DNA of 64,000 bases from CAWGET01 sp963821715 (GTDB lineage Bacteria > Bacteroidota > Ignavibacteria > Ignavibacteriales > Melioribacteraceae). The DNA lies in NCBI GenBank assembly GCA_963821715.1, contig CAWGET010000008.1, positions 124,001-188,000 on the forward strand, read 5' to 3'. The notes below the pieces were generated by a model. The model was not told the origin of the DNA and made no database searches. It saw only the letters and a program-made list of their open reading frames with translations. Of this stretch, positions 1-8,271 are shown piece after piece. Position 1 is the first letter of the stretch. Every line of letters starts with the position of its first letter. Made by a program: the position numbers and the translations under genes.

Positions 1-960
1 ACTGTTCAGAATATTTTGGTAACTAGATTTTCCAACGGAATATTTGAACCGCTCTGGAACCGAAATTTTATTCATCACGTGGAGATTACTTCGTCAGAAG
101 AAATCGGCGTTGAAAAACGTGGTGGTTATTACGAATCATCCGGCGCGCTTAGGGATATGGTTCAGAATCATCTTCTTCAGGTGGTTGGATTAATTGCTAT
201 GGAACCTCCGTCTTCACTTGACGCTTCAGCGCTAAGAGAAGAAATCCTAAAAGTCTTCCGCGCTTTTCGTCCGATAAAAGAAGAAGATGTTGTGAAAAAT
301 GCGATACGCGGACAATATTTATCATCTAAAATAAAAGATGATAAAGTAAAAGGATACAGGGAAGAAGCGGGCGTCGATCCGAAATCAAAAACGGAAACTT
401 ACGCCGCGCTTAAATTTTATATTGATAACTGGCGTTGGGGTGGGATCCCTTTTTATATTCGAACAGGAAAGCGGCTTCCGACACGGCTCACGGAAGCAGT
501 CATTCATTTTAAACCGACTCCGCATTATCTTTTTGCGCAACAAGGATTATGCGATTCCTGTAATCAGTTTATCTTAAGAATTCAGCCGGATGAAGGTATA
601 TTATTAAAATTCGGAATGAAAGAGCCCGGGTCCGGCTTCAAAGTTAAAAATGTAAATATGGATTTTTATTACTCCGATCTTTCAGATGAAAATTTTGCGC
701 AGGCTTATGAGAGGTTGATCCTCGACACAATGAAGGGAGATAAAACACTTTTCACTAAAGTGGAAGAAGTTATGACTGCTTGGAAATTTCTGATGCCGGT
801 GATTGATGCCTGGAAGAAAGACTCAGATATCCCTCTTTATGGATATCCGGCTGGAACGTGGGGACCCAAAGAAGCGGACGAACTTATTGCCGAAAAGGAA
901 ATGATTTGGCGATGCCCGCGCGCAAGTTTAACCGCCGACGATGAGTTTTATGAGTTATAA
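1..960 (+). CDS. zwf: Glucose-6-phosphate 1-dehydrogenase, C-terminal part
   Basis: Oxidises glucose 6-phosphate to 6-phosphogluconolactone with NAD(P)+, the entry step of the oxidative pentose phosphate pathway in the cytoplasm. The frame is open from base 1, so the N-terminal coenzyme-binding half lies outside the window. Visible family motifs are TVQNILVTRF at the left edge, NGIFEPLWNR, FYIRTGKRLP and the C-terminal WGPKEADELI. About 319 residues are present of a usual ~490-510. A TTG at base 16 could be read as a start but falls inside the conserved domain, so it is not one. Ends with TAA. Identification is secure. Confidence 0.95.
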   Translation, partial: TVQNILVTRFSNGIFEPLWNRNFIHHVEITSSEEIGVEKRGGYYESSGALRDMVQNHLLQVVGLIAMEPPSSLDASALREEILKVFRAFRPIKEEDVVKNAIRGQYLSSKIKDDKVKGYREEAGVDPKSKTETYAALKFYIDNWRWGGIPFYIRTGKRLPTRLTEAVIHFKPTPHYLFAQQGLCDSCNQFILRIQPDEGILLKFGMKEPGSGFKVKNVNMDFYYSDLSDENFAQAYERLILDTMKGDKTLFTKVEEVMTAWKFLMPVIDAWKKDSDIPLYGYPAGTWGPKEADELIAEKEMIWRCPRASLTADDEFYEL

Positions 961-1114
961 AAAGATTTTAGCAACGTAAAAATATATAGGAAAATGCCTC
1001 AAATCTGATTTTGATTAATAGTACTCAACAACAGGGATAATAGTTTTATTAAAAAGATTTTTTGTATTCGAGTAATATTAGATACATTTTATTCCACAGA
1101 TTATAGGAGATATA

Positions 1115-1189
1115 ATGAAAACCGCTGTCATTGTTTTAACAGTTTTAGGTGCAATTGGCTTAATTGTTTCGGGAATTAATTACCTCTAA
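1115..1189 (+). CDS. Possible 24-residue membrane microprotein
   Basis: A short reading frame beginning MKTAVIVLTVLGAIGLIVSG, which is one hydrophobic helix. It is preceded by a good ribosome binding site (ATAGGAGATATA then ATG). The start resembles small one-helix membrane proteins of the DUF3185 kind, which are usually two to three times longer, so this could be a truncated relative. Its last 30 bases overlap, antisense, the 3' end of the ion-channel gene. Expression is not shown by the sequence; the strong binding site is the only positive argument. Confidence 0.3.
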   Translation: MKTAVIVLTVLGAIGLIVSGINYL

Positions 1190-2185
1190 TTCAACAACAT
1201 CCTCCCATTCCCATCCGTCACTGTGAACGTAAGTTAATAAAAGCTGCCTTCTTTTTTTAATAGAATCATAATATTTCGAAAAGGAATTATGATCTATTTC
1301 CTTATTTACCTCGCGTATAGAATCTAAATTGGGAAGAGCAGGCGAATCCGTTCCGGAGCCAATGAATGAGTTTTCTAAAGTTTTAAGAAGTTCGTCAATC
1401 GCGTTTTTTGTTGGAAGAATCATATTAGATATATCTTTAACGTTATCTCCGTAGCATAAAATCAGCATAGAGAGGGCTTCGTCCAGAATAGCAATTGCCG
1501 GAGCTGATGCTGTTTTCTTTTCCATCGAATGAAAATAATGAAGTGCCGGATATGCCAGATGATGCTGTGTCATCGAATTAATAACCGATTTATAGCTGAT
1601 CAGAATACTCGAAAGATTTTCGTATTTATCACCGTTCTTTAATTGCCTTAAAAATTTTTCAGGAGTTCCTCCTATATTATTTATTGTCGAAGCAAATTGT
1701 CTTTTTTCCTCCACCGAAGAAACTAGGGGAATTAGATAAGTAATTACGAGTGTTAATAAAAAGAACCCTGTTATCGCAGAAACAATGGTCACTATCTCCC
1801 AAAAATTAGAGCCTGCTGTAAAATCACCTATGCCGAGAGTAGTTGAAGTATAACCGACGTAATAGACTTTATCCCATAAATCGGCCGGAAGTTTTGTAGT
1901 TGCATTCATGACTGAATAATCGGAAAAGTGAAAGAAAAGAGTTAATCCTATTAAAAATAAAAGCGCCCAGATAAAAAAAACGAATAAGATGATTAAACTT
2001 CCGGCATAACTTAAAAATTTATGGGAATTAACTTTTTTATGAAATTTTAGAATGAGATTCCAAATAGTAATGGAAATTTTACCGGATAAAAATCCCGAGC
2101 CGGTAAGAAAAAATGTGGTTTGAAGAATATCAATTATTACAATTATAAGAATTAAAATCCCAAAAATACCTAGAATTATGTTCAT
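1160..2185 (-). CDS. Two-helix potassium-channel-like membrane protein
   Basis: A 341-residue inner-membrane protein with hydrophobic segments at about residues 1-25, 62-88 and 131-155. Between the last two lies a pore loop with TLGIGD (residues 116-121), matching the TVGYGD selectivity filter of the Ion_trans_2 pore domain except for Ile in place of Tyr and Leu in place of Val. The C-terminal ~180 residues are soluble, helical and have no recognisable RCK/TrkA nucleotide-binding fold. It probably conducts K+ or another monovalent cation. It stands alone, convergent with zwf. The ATG start is the first in frame; the upstream binding site is weak. Confidence 0.75.
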   Translation of the reverse strand: MNIILGIFGILILIIVIIDILQTTFFLTGSGFLSGKISITIWNLILKFHKKVNSHKFLSYAGSLIILFVFFIWALLFLIGLTLFFHFSDYSVMNATTKLPADLWDKVYYVGYTSTTLGIGDFTAGSNFWEIVTIVSAITGFFLLTLVITYLIPLVSSVEEKRQFASTINNIGGTPEKFLRQLKNGDKYENLSSILISYKSVINSMTQHHLAYPALHYFHSMEKKTASAPAIAILDEALSMLILCYGDNVKDISNMILPTKNAIDELLKTLENSFIGSGTDSPALPNLDSIREVNKEIDHNSFSKYYDSIKKRRQLLLTYVHSDGWEWEDVVELEVINSRNN

Positions 2186-2465
2186 TGTTCAACCGGATTA
2201 TTATTATATGCTAATTTTTATAATAGGTAAAATTTGCGAGATAAGAAATGGAAAGAAAGGAAGGTTTCACAATAGGAATTTGATTGTGGAAAGAAGGGGT
2301 AAAGTCCACATTTTCAAAATTCATTCCTTTCTATTCTCAAGCAAATTATGTGAACTAAGTGATTGAAAATTAAAAAGTAAATACTTTGTCCGCATCCATG
2401 GTCCATTCCACTAACTAAGCCATATTGCTGCTTTGAACTCCGGAGATTAATTCCAAATTCAGTTC

Positions 2466-2813
2466 CTATTCCAGAATCTTTAATTTAGAAACTGTAAAAC
2501 TATCGCCGTGAAAGTGTCCGAATAATTCTACGACTTCAGCGTTTTCAAATCCTGCAGGAGCGGGTTCATGGAGTGAGATCATTTTTTCTACACCTTGTTT
2601 GTCTTTAGCGTAGAAAGCCACAATAGCCCCATTAGCGTTTCTTCTAAAATTTTTATTTTTCACTAGTTCTACGTTTACTGCCTGATTTATTTCACTTCCC
2701 GGATCAAAATTAGAGAATGATCCCAACTCGTTTGATGGCGCGAAATAAGAAAAGTATATTAAAATGATCGTACCGATAATAGCCGCTGGTAAAAGAAATC
2801 CTGATAATTTCAT
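2466..2813 (-). CDS. CcmE-like OB-fold membrane protein lacking the heme motif
   Basis: A 115-residue protein with one N-terminal membrane anchor (about residues 5-26) and a periplasmic beta-rich domain. The C-terminal pattern (EPAPAGFENAEVVELFGHFH, then FTVSKLKILE) resembles the OB-fold of the heme chaperone CcmE, which carries heme during cytochrome c maturation. The protein stops immediately after the last strand, so the usual C-terminal stretch with the heme-binding His or Cys and a Tyr is absent. No other ccm genes are nearby. The fold call is by pattern recognition; a heme role is doubtful without the motif. Confidence 0.45.
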   Translation of the reverse strand: MKLSGFLLPAAIIGTIILIYFSYFAPSNELGSFSNFDPGSEINQAVNVELVKNKNFRRNANGAIVAFYAKDKQGVEKMISLHEPAPAGFENAEVVELFGHFHGDSFTVSKLKILE

Positions 2814-2979
2814 GTTAGAAACCTGATTATTTTTGTGTATAAATTATTTAAATATAGCTTAAAAAGTAGCCGAAAAGTTTTTTTATATCAATGATAAACT
2901 TTTTGCGGACGGAATTAAATAAATTAAAGAAGATTAAAATTTTAGCAAAAGTCATAAATAGAATATCTTCACACACCAT

Positions 2980-3113
2980 CCCTTTCGCAGTTTAAGCTTT
3001 GGAATGATTTCTTAATCTGAATTGTTGAATGTTCTATTCCGAATTTATCATGAAGTTCCTTACAAACTTTATAATTTTGAAAAATTATGCGAGTGAGTAT
3101 TATAATCTGCCAT
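2980..3113 (-). pseudogene. Internally deleted remnant of a CDF cation exporter
   Basis: The minus strand reads an ATG with a good binding site (TGGAGAAATA) followed by MADYNTHSHNF, a His-rich start like that of the intact CDF gene at 10154-11047 (MAHNHSHEI). It then jumps, with a frame change, into KVCKELHDKFGIEHSTIQIK and the end FQSLNCER, nearly identical to the end of that gene. About 270 central residues are missing. It sits 10 bp after the SpoIIAA-like gene, in the same orientation. This is an excised second copy of the exporter; no function is expected. Confidence 0.75.
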
Positions 3114-3123
3114 TATTTCTCCA

Positions 3124-3480
3124 TTAATTTTTTATCCATTGCTTAGCGACTTCTTTATTTTCAGAATCATAATATTTAATATTAGCATCGGTAAAGGGCT
3201 TTAAAATCTCCGACATCCATACGTGCCATTGTTTATTTCCCACAATTGCAATTTTTTCAAAATCATTCCGATGCTTTATATCAAACTTTGCATCTTTCCA
3301 CATAGCTTCAACTGTCCAGCCGTCAAAATTATTTACTTCAAAATACCAACTAATTTTCCCGAACCTTTTAATTTTGCTTTCAAGAATTGGTATTAATTTT
3401 TCGTAGTCTTGCTCGTCAAGCTTTTCTTCAGCAACTGTTTCAATAATGTTTGAATTATTATGATCATTAATTGTTATCAT
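3124..3480 (-). CDS. SpoIIAA-like (STAS/SEC14-type) protein
   Basis: A 118-residue soluble protein matching the SpoIIAA-like family (PF11964/DUF3478 type). Family-like features are an N-terminal strand, the ISWYFEVNNFDGWT stretch, KIAIVGNKQWHVW and the C-terminal YYD near residue 104. Members are small cytoplasmic alpha/beta proteins of uncertain, probably ligand- or membrane-associated, function. It lies about 100 bp downstream of the PII-like gene on the same strand and may be the last intact gene of the metal-efflux transcription unit. The start ATG has TTTTCTCC on the plus strand (GGAGAAAA on the coding strand) at correct spacing. Confidence 0.75.
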   Translation of the reverse strand: MITINDHNNSNIIETVAEEKLDEQDYEKLIPILESKIKRFGKISWYFEVNNFDGWTVEAMWKDAKFDIKHRNDFEKIAIVGNKQWHVWMSEILKPFTDANIKYYDSENKEVAKQWIKN

Positions 3481-3580
3481 AATTTTTTCTCCTTATTTTG
3501 TATTTAAGTTGACTTATTTAAGAATATATCAAATTTACTTAATAAACATTTGCGACCTTTGAGACATTATGAATTCAAAT

Positions 3581-3922
3581 TCATATGCCAATTTCCCCTC
3601 GTTCATTAGTCCTTATCTTTACAACTTCTTTCACATCAACGACGAATATTTTCCCATCGCCGGGGTTGCCGGTATGCGCGCTTTGCTGAATTACATCAAC
3701 TATCCTATCTGCAATTTCATCGGAAACAACTAATTCAATTTTTGTTTTAGGAACTAATTCGTGCAGTCCTTCGCTAATTGTTTCTTCCGCATTTTTCCCT
3801 TTCGATTTTCCAAATCCTCTGATATCTGAAACTGTAATTCCAGGCAGCCCATCTATTTTATGGAGTTCTGTTAGAACATTATCTAACTTAAAAGGTTTTA
3901 TTATTGCTTTAATTTCTTTCAT
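3581..3922 (-). CDS. PII-like signalling protein linked to heavy-metal efflux (PII-NG type)
   Basis: A 113-residue GlnB-fold protein. The N-terminal strand MKEIKAIIKPFKLDNVL and the C-terminal B-loop signature TGNPGDGKIFV (ATP/ADP binding) are well conserved. The T-loop (about residues 37-56) has no tyrosine and does not match the RGxEY pattern that carries uridylylated Tyr51 in true GlnB/GlnK. This matches the PII-NG group, whose genes are known to sit beside CusA/CzcA-type efflux genes, and the present gene directly follows such an operon. It is therefore more likely a metal-stress or efflux regulator than a nitrogen regulator; that role is inference. GGAGAAAA precedes the ATG. Confidence 0.85.
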   Translation of the reverse strand: MKEIKAIIKPFKLDNVLTELHKIDGLPGITVSDIRGFGKSKGKNAEETISEGLHELVPKTKIELVVSDEIADRIVDVIQQSAHTGNPGDGKIFVVDVKEVVKIRTNERGEIGI

Positions 3923-3941
3923 AATTTTTCTCCTGTATTAA

Positions 3942-4075
3942 ATTGCCCGTGGCTTCAGCCACGGGATGACGAAATCTCAAATATCACAGGACTTTAGTCC
4001 TACGTACATTTTGTTATGAGGCTAAAGCCCGAGAAAGTTAATAATTCTAGCCCCCGACTTAAAAGTCAGGGCAAA
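3942..4075. repeat. Cluster of four short palindromes (REP-like) after cusA
   Basis: Between the PII-like gene and cusA are four hairpin-forming palindromes: CCCGTGGCT/AGCCACGGG at 3946-3965, AGGACTTTAGTCCT at 3988-4001, GGCTAAAGCC at 4020-4029, and a CCCCGACTT/AAGTCAGGG type at 4050-4072. This looks like an extragenic repetitive element of the REP/IS200-end type. No transposase is present in the window. The surrounding 264-bp gap holds no other recognisable feature. Confidence 0.6.
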
Positions 4076-4186
4076 TGAACGTTTAGAAACAGACTCTAAA
4101 AGTCGATTCGATTTTTTAATTACAAAACATATTCTATAGCCTTGGACTATTTATTTGTAACAAGAAAATATTTATTCTCTTTAATT

Positions 4187-7100
4187 TTACATTTCTCCAG
4201 TGCCGACTTTTATTGAGAACCATTTATACAATGCAGGCAGCACAAGCAAAGTAAGAATGGTTGATGTAAACAATCCGCCGATGACAACTGTTGCAAGAGG
4301 ACGCTGAACTTCGCTTCCAGTTCCCGCAGCAAATAATAATGGAATAAGTCCAAGCGAAGTTGTAACCGCAGTCATCAAAACTGGTCTTACTCTTAACATC
4401 GCTCCTTTCACTGAAGCGTCGTCAATCGTTACGCCTTCACGAAGAAGCTGGTTAAAATATGTAACGAGTATCATTCCGTTTTCCAACGCGATACCGAATA
4501 ACGCAATAAATCCGACCGATGATGGAACGGAAAGATTTTGCCCGGTAATCCAAAGCCCGACAATCCCGCCAACAAGAGCCAGAGGAATATTCAATAAAAT
4601 CAATAAGGAATTTTTCACTGAACTGAAATTAAAAAAGAGCAGCAAAAATATTAATAAAAGCGTTATCGGAATTACCACCGCAAACCGCGCGTTAGCTTCC
4701 TGTTGAAGTTTAAACTGACCGCCCCAGGTTACAAGATAACCGGGCGGAAGTTTGATGTTTTCCTCAATAACTTTTTGCCCCTCTTCCACAAACGAGCCTA
4801 TATCTCTTCCGCTTACGTTTGCCTGTATTGTAATAAACCTCTGATTATTTTCGCGCGTTATTTGTCGCGGACCTACAACTTCTTCAATTGATGCAAGCTG
4901 GCTTAGAGGAATTTTTGTTCCGTCCGGCGACTGAATTAATATCTGCCCGATTGCATCCGGAGTGGTTCTGTATTCCGGTTCGAAGCGGACGAGAATATCG
5001 AATCTTCTTATTCCTTCAAATATTTGTCCGGCTGTTTCTCCGCCGACCGCAGTTCTTATTACCCGCTGAACATCTTCCACATTCACTCCGTAGCGGGCTA
5101 TATCGTGGCGGTTAACAACTATTCTCAACTGCGGCGTTCCGCTTACCTGGTCAACCTGAATATCCTCGGCGCCTCTTACTTTTCTTATAACAGATGCGAT
5201 TTCTTCGGCTTTAGATTTAAGTCTATTTAGATCATCGCCGAATAATTTTATCGCAAGTTCGGCTCTCACGCCTTCGAGCAATTCATCAACAGTCATTTGT
5301 ATCGGCTGAGTAAAGTTTGTTAAAGCTCCCGGAACTTCGCCGAATTCGTGACGGATAATTTCTTCAAGTTCCGATTGAGTCATATCCCGCCGCCACTCAT
5401 CTTTTGATTTTAAGATGATATACATTTCAGCGCTGTTTATCGGATCCGTATGAGCGCCGACTTCACCGCGACCTATTCTTGTAACAACATTTTCAACTTC
5501 TCTTATTTTCATTAATCTTCTTTCGGCAATTAATGTCAGCCGCGTGCTTTCAGTTAATGAAATTGACGGAGCCATCGACATTCTTAATACTAAAGTTCCT
5601 TCCTGCAATGTCGGAGTAAACTCAGAACCAAGCCGGGGAAAAATTATTGCGCCGAATATTAATATTACGGACGCTAAAATTACCGCAACTATTCTCCGCT
5701 TAATAAAAAACTTAACAACCGGTTCATAACCTTTCTGCAGTTGTCTTACTATCCAGATTTCCTGATTGCCTTTTTTATCTTCTGATACTTTCTTCCTTTT
5801 CTTCATTAAAAAAGAAGAAAGAACCGGCGCAATAAGAACGGCGAATATTAATGAGCCGAGCATAGCAAAAGTTATTGTATATGCAAGCGGACTAAAAGTT
5901 TTTCCTTCAACTCCCTGCAAAGTGAAAAGAGGAATAAATACAACAATGATTATTGCTATAGCAAAAGTTATCGGCTGAACAACTTCTTTACCCGCTCTTG
6001 AAACAATATAAATAAAAGATTCATCGGAGGAAGATTCACGTTTTATTCTATCCACATTTTCCACAAGCACAATGCTCGCGTCCACCATCATCCCTATTGC
6101 AATTGCGAGTCCGCCGAACGACATAAGATTAATTGATATATCGAAGTAGCTCATCCCGATGAACGCGAACAGAATTGAGAACGGAATTGAAAGCGCTACA
6201 ACCAAGCTTGGTCTAATCGATCCCATAAAAAACATTAGAACAATAACCACCAGAATAATTCCCTGCCAAAGAGCATCGGTTACAGTTGTTACTGCTGATT
6301 GAACGAGCGACTTTTGTTCATAGTAAGGAACTATGTTTATTCCTTCGGGTAGAATTTTATTTATCTCTACCAGCTTTTGTTCAACGCGGCTGATAACGGT
6401 TGAAGCATTTGTGCCGTAAAGTTTAACCACCATACCTGAAACAACTTCTCCGATTCCGCCCTGCGTTTGAACGCCGCGCCTTACGGCTCCGCCGATTTCC
6501 ACATCTGCAAGCTGTGTAAGATAGACAGGCGTTCCGTCTTCCGATTTTATTATGATGTTGTTTATATCTTCAATTGTTTGTGTTAACCCTACAGAACGAA
6601 CAACAAATTCCTCGGCGTCTTTTTCTATAAACTGCGCGCCTACATTTAAATTGTTTGCCTTAATTTTTTCTACTAAATCATTTATTGTAACATCGTAACG
6701 AAGCAAAGCGTTTGGATCTACAACGACCTGGAATTGTTTTTCATAACCGCCGATGCCAAGCACTTCCGTTACGCCGGGAACCGTTTGAAGCTGGAATTTG
6801 ATAAGCCAGTCTTGTATGGAACGGAGTTCTTCAAGCGTATATTTTCCCGTTGTATCATCGAGATAATAAAAAAGAATTAAGCCCATTCCTGTGGAGATTG
6901 GTCCCATTTGAGGGTCGCCGAACCCTTCCGGTATTTGTTCGCGCGCTTCGGTCAATCTTTCATTTACTAACTGCCTCGCAAAATAAATATCGGTTCCGTC
7001 TTCAAAATAAATATTAACTACAGATAAACCGAAATTGGAAACCGACCTGATTGTTTTGAGATTCGGCAGCCCGTTCATTGTAACTTCCACCGGGTAAGTA

Positions 7101-7291
7101 ATGTATTTTTCCACTTCTTCCGGAGCCAGTCCTTCCGTAGTTGTAAATACCTGAACCAGAGAAGGGGAAACGTCGGGAAAGGCGTCCACCGGAAGATTTT
7201 TATAGCTGAGGTATCCGGCAGCCATAATTATTATTCCTAAAACAATTATCAGCAGCCTGTTCTTAAGCGCAAAATCAATAATATTTTTCAT
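4187..7291 (-). CDS. cusA: CusA/CzcA-type RND heavy-metal efflux pump
   Basis: A 1034-residue inner-membrane proton/substrate antiporter that extrudes heavy-metal ions through a tripartite complex. It has 12 predicted membrane helices: one at residues ~10-30, clusters at ~335-480 and ~525-545, and a final cluster at ~865-1030. Two large periplasmic domains lie between them. Helix 4 reads AIAIGMMVDASIVLVENV, closer to the monovalent-metal (CusA) signature than to the DFG form of CzcA, so Cu(I)/Ag(I) is favoured but not proven. It is the last of three contiguous genes (outer-membrane factor, adaptor, pump), 15 bp after the adaptor. GGAG precedes the ATG. Confidence 0.93.
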   Translation of the reverse strand: MKNIIDFALKNRLLIIVLGIIIMAAGYLSYKNLPVDAFPDVSPSLVQVFTTTEGLAPEEVEKYITYPVEVTMNGLPNLKTIRSVSNFGLSVVNIYFEDGTDIYFARQLVNERLTEAREQIPEGFGDPQMGPISTGMGLILFYYLDDTTGKYTLEELRSIQDWLIKFQLQTVPGVTEVLGIGGYEKQFQVVVDPNALLRYDVTINDLVEKIKANNLNVGAQFIEKDAEEFVVRSVGLTQTIEDINNIIIKSEDGTPVYLTQLADVEIGGAVRRGVQTQGGIGEVVSGMVVKLYGTNASTVISRVEQKLVEINKILPEGINIVPYYEQKSLVQSAVTTVTDALWQGIILVVIVLMFFMGSIRPSLVVALSIPFSILFAFIGMSYFDISINLMSFGGLAIAIGMMVDASIVLVENVDRIKRESSSDESFIYIVSRAGKEVVQPITFAIAIIIVVFIPLFTLQGVEGKTFSPLAYTITFAMLGSLIFAVLIAPVLSSFLMKKRKKVSEDKKGNQEIWIVRQLQKGYEPVVKFFIKRRIVAVILASVILIFGAIIFPRLGSEFTPTLQEGTLVLRMSMAPSISLTESTRLTLIAERRLMKIREVENVVTRIGRGEVGAHTDPINSAEMYIILKSKDEWRRDMTQSELEEIIRHEFGEVPGALTNFTQPIQMTVDELLEGVRAELAIKLFGDDLNRLKSKAEEIASVIRKVRGAEDIQVDQVSGTPQLRIVVNRHDIARYGVNVEDVQRVIRTAVGGETAGQIFEGIRRFDILVRFEPEYRTTPDAIGQILIQSPDGTKIPLSQLASIEEVVGPRQITRENNQRFITIQANVSGRDIGSFVEEGQKVIEENIKLPPGYLVTWGGQFKLQQEANARFAVVIPITLLLIFLLLFFNFSSVKNSLLILLNIPLALVGGIVGLWITGQNLSVPSSVGFIALFGIALENGMILVTYFNQLLREGVTIDDASVKGAMLRVRPVLMTAVTTSLGLIPLLFAAGTGSEVQRPLATVVIGGLFTSTILTLLVLPALYKWFSIKVGTGEM

Positions 7292-7306
7292 TTAAGATCT
7301 CCGTTT

Positions 7307-8248
7307 TTAATGTCCGTGTCCGCCGCCGAATGATTCTTTTAACAATTCGGCTTTTAGTATGAATGCTCCTTTGGATACATACTGCCGACCGGCGCTTAGT
7401 CCGGAAAGTATTTCCACATTATCATCATTCTCTTTACCGACTTTCACTTTCTGCGGAATAAAACCTTCTCCTTCTTTTACAAAAACAACCGGCTCATCAT
7501 CTAAAGTTTGAAGAGCTATTTTTTCTACAACAACCGGAGCTTCCGTTTCACCAACATATACTTTAGCGGTTACGAAAATTCCCGGACGCCATTTGCCGCT
7601 TCTGTTATTCAAAATAATTCTTGCCGACGCTGTTCTTGTCGCTTCATCCACAACAGGGCTTAAGTAAGAGATTCTGCCGTCCGCTTCAATATCAATTGAA
7701 CCGATTGCCACTTTGGCGTTCTGACCGACTTTAATAATATTTAAATCTTTCTGATAAACGCTCAAAAGCGCCCAAACATTTTCGAGATCGGCAATTGTAA
7801 AAGCGTGGGCTTCATTGCCTATTAATTCACCCTGCGTCATATGCATTTCTATTATTGTTCCGTCTATTAAAGATTGAACTTCGTAAGTTGTTAGACTCTC
7901 GTTGCTTTCAATTATTGCAAGAATTTCTCCCTTGCTTACTTTTTCTCCCACAGTTTTATTCACCTTCTGAACAATACCTGAAAACCTCGGAACTATGTGA
8001 GATATTTTTGAAGGTTCGGCTTTTATTTCGCCGGTTAAATCGATATGATTTTTTATCACACCGGGTCCGGCTTCTTTAACTTCAATTCCGAATTCCTTCA
8101 TTACTTCATCGCTAAGTTTAATTACTTCGGAATGCGCTTCGGTTTCGTTCCGGTCTTCTGCATTAACGGCGTCGTTATTCTGTTCATCAGAACATCCGGT
8201 AATAAAAAACATTAATGCGGCAGTTAGAAATATTCCAATTAATTTCAT
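7307..8248 (-). CDS. cusB: RND efflux periplasmic adaptor (CusB/CzcB family) lipoprotein
   Basis: The membrane-fusion protein linking the RND pump to the outer-membrane factor. Visible are a lipoprotein signal ending FFITGC, the barrel-sandwich halves around GEIKAEPSKISHIVPRFSG and TYEVQSLIDGTIIE, and the beta-barrel starting near VWALLSVYQ. The C-terminus is His/Gly-rich (GGGHGH), plausibly a metal-binding tail. An upstream ATG at 8275 overlaps the TolC stop (ATGA), but GGAGAAACG sits just before the ATG ending at 8248, and that start gives a clean lipoprotein signal, so it is preferred. Length 313 residues, slightly short for the family. Confidence 0.9.
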   Translation of the reverse strand: MKLIGIFLTAALMFFITGCSDEQNNDAVNAEDRNETEAHSEVIKLSDEVMKEFGIEVKEAGPGVIKNHIDLTGEIKAEPSKISHIVPRFSGIVQKVNKTVGEKVSKGEILAIIESNESLTTYEVQSLIDGTIIEMHMTQGELIGNEAHAFTIADLENVWALLSVYQKDLNIIKVGQNAKVAIGSIDIEADGRISYLSPVVDEATRTASARIILNNRSGKWRPGIFVTAKVYVGETEAPVVVEKIALQTLDDEPVVFVKEGEGFIPQKVKVGKENDDNVEILSGLSAGRQYVSKGAFILKAELLKESFGGGHGH

Positions 8249-8271
8249 CTTCGTTTCTCCAAATTTCATTT

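Noticed and set aside
2178..2366. Plus-strand ORF of 62 residues next to the ion channel
   Set aside because: No binding site, no similarity and odd composition; most of it lies in a non-coding AT-rich gap.
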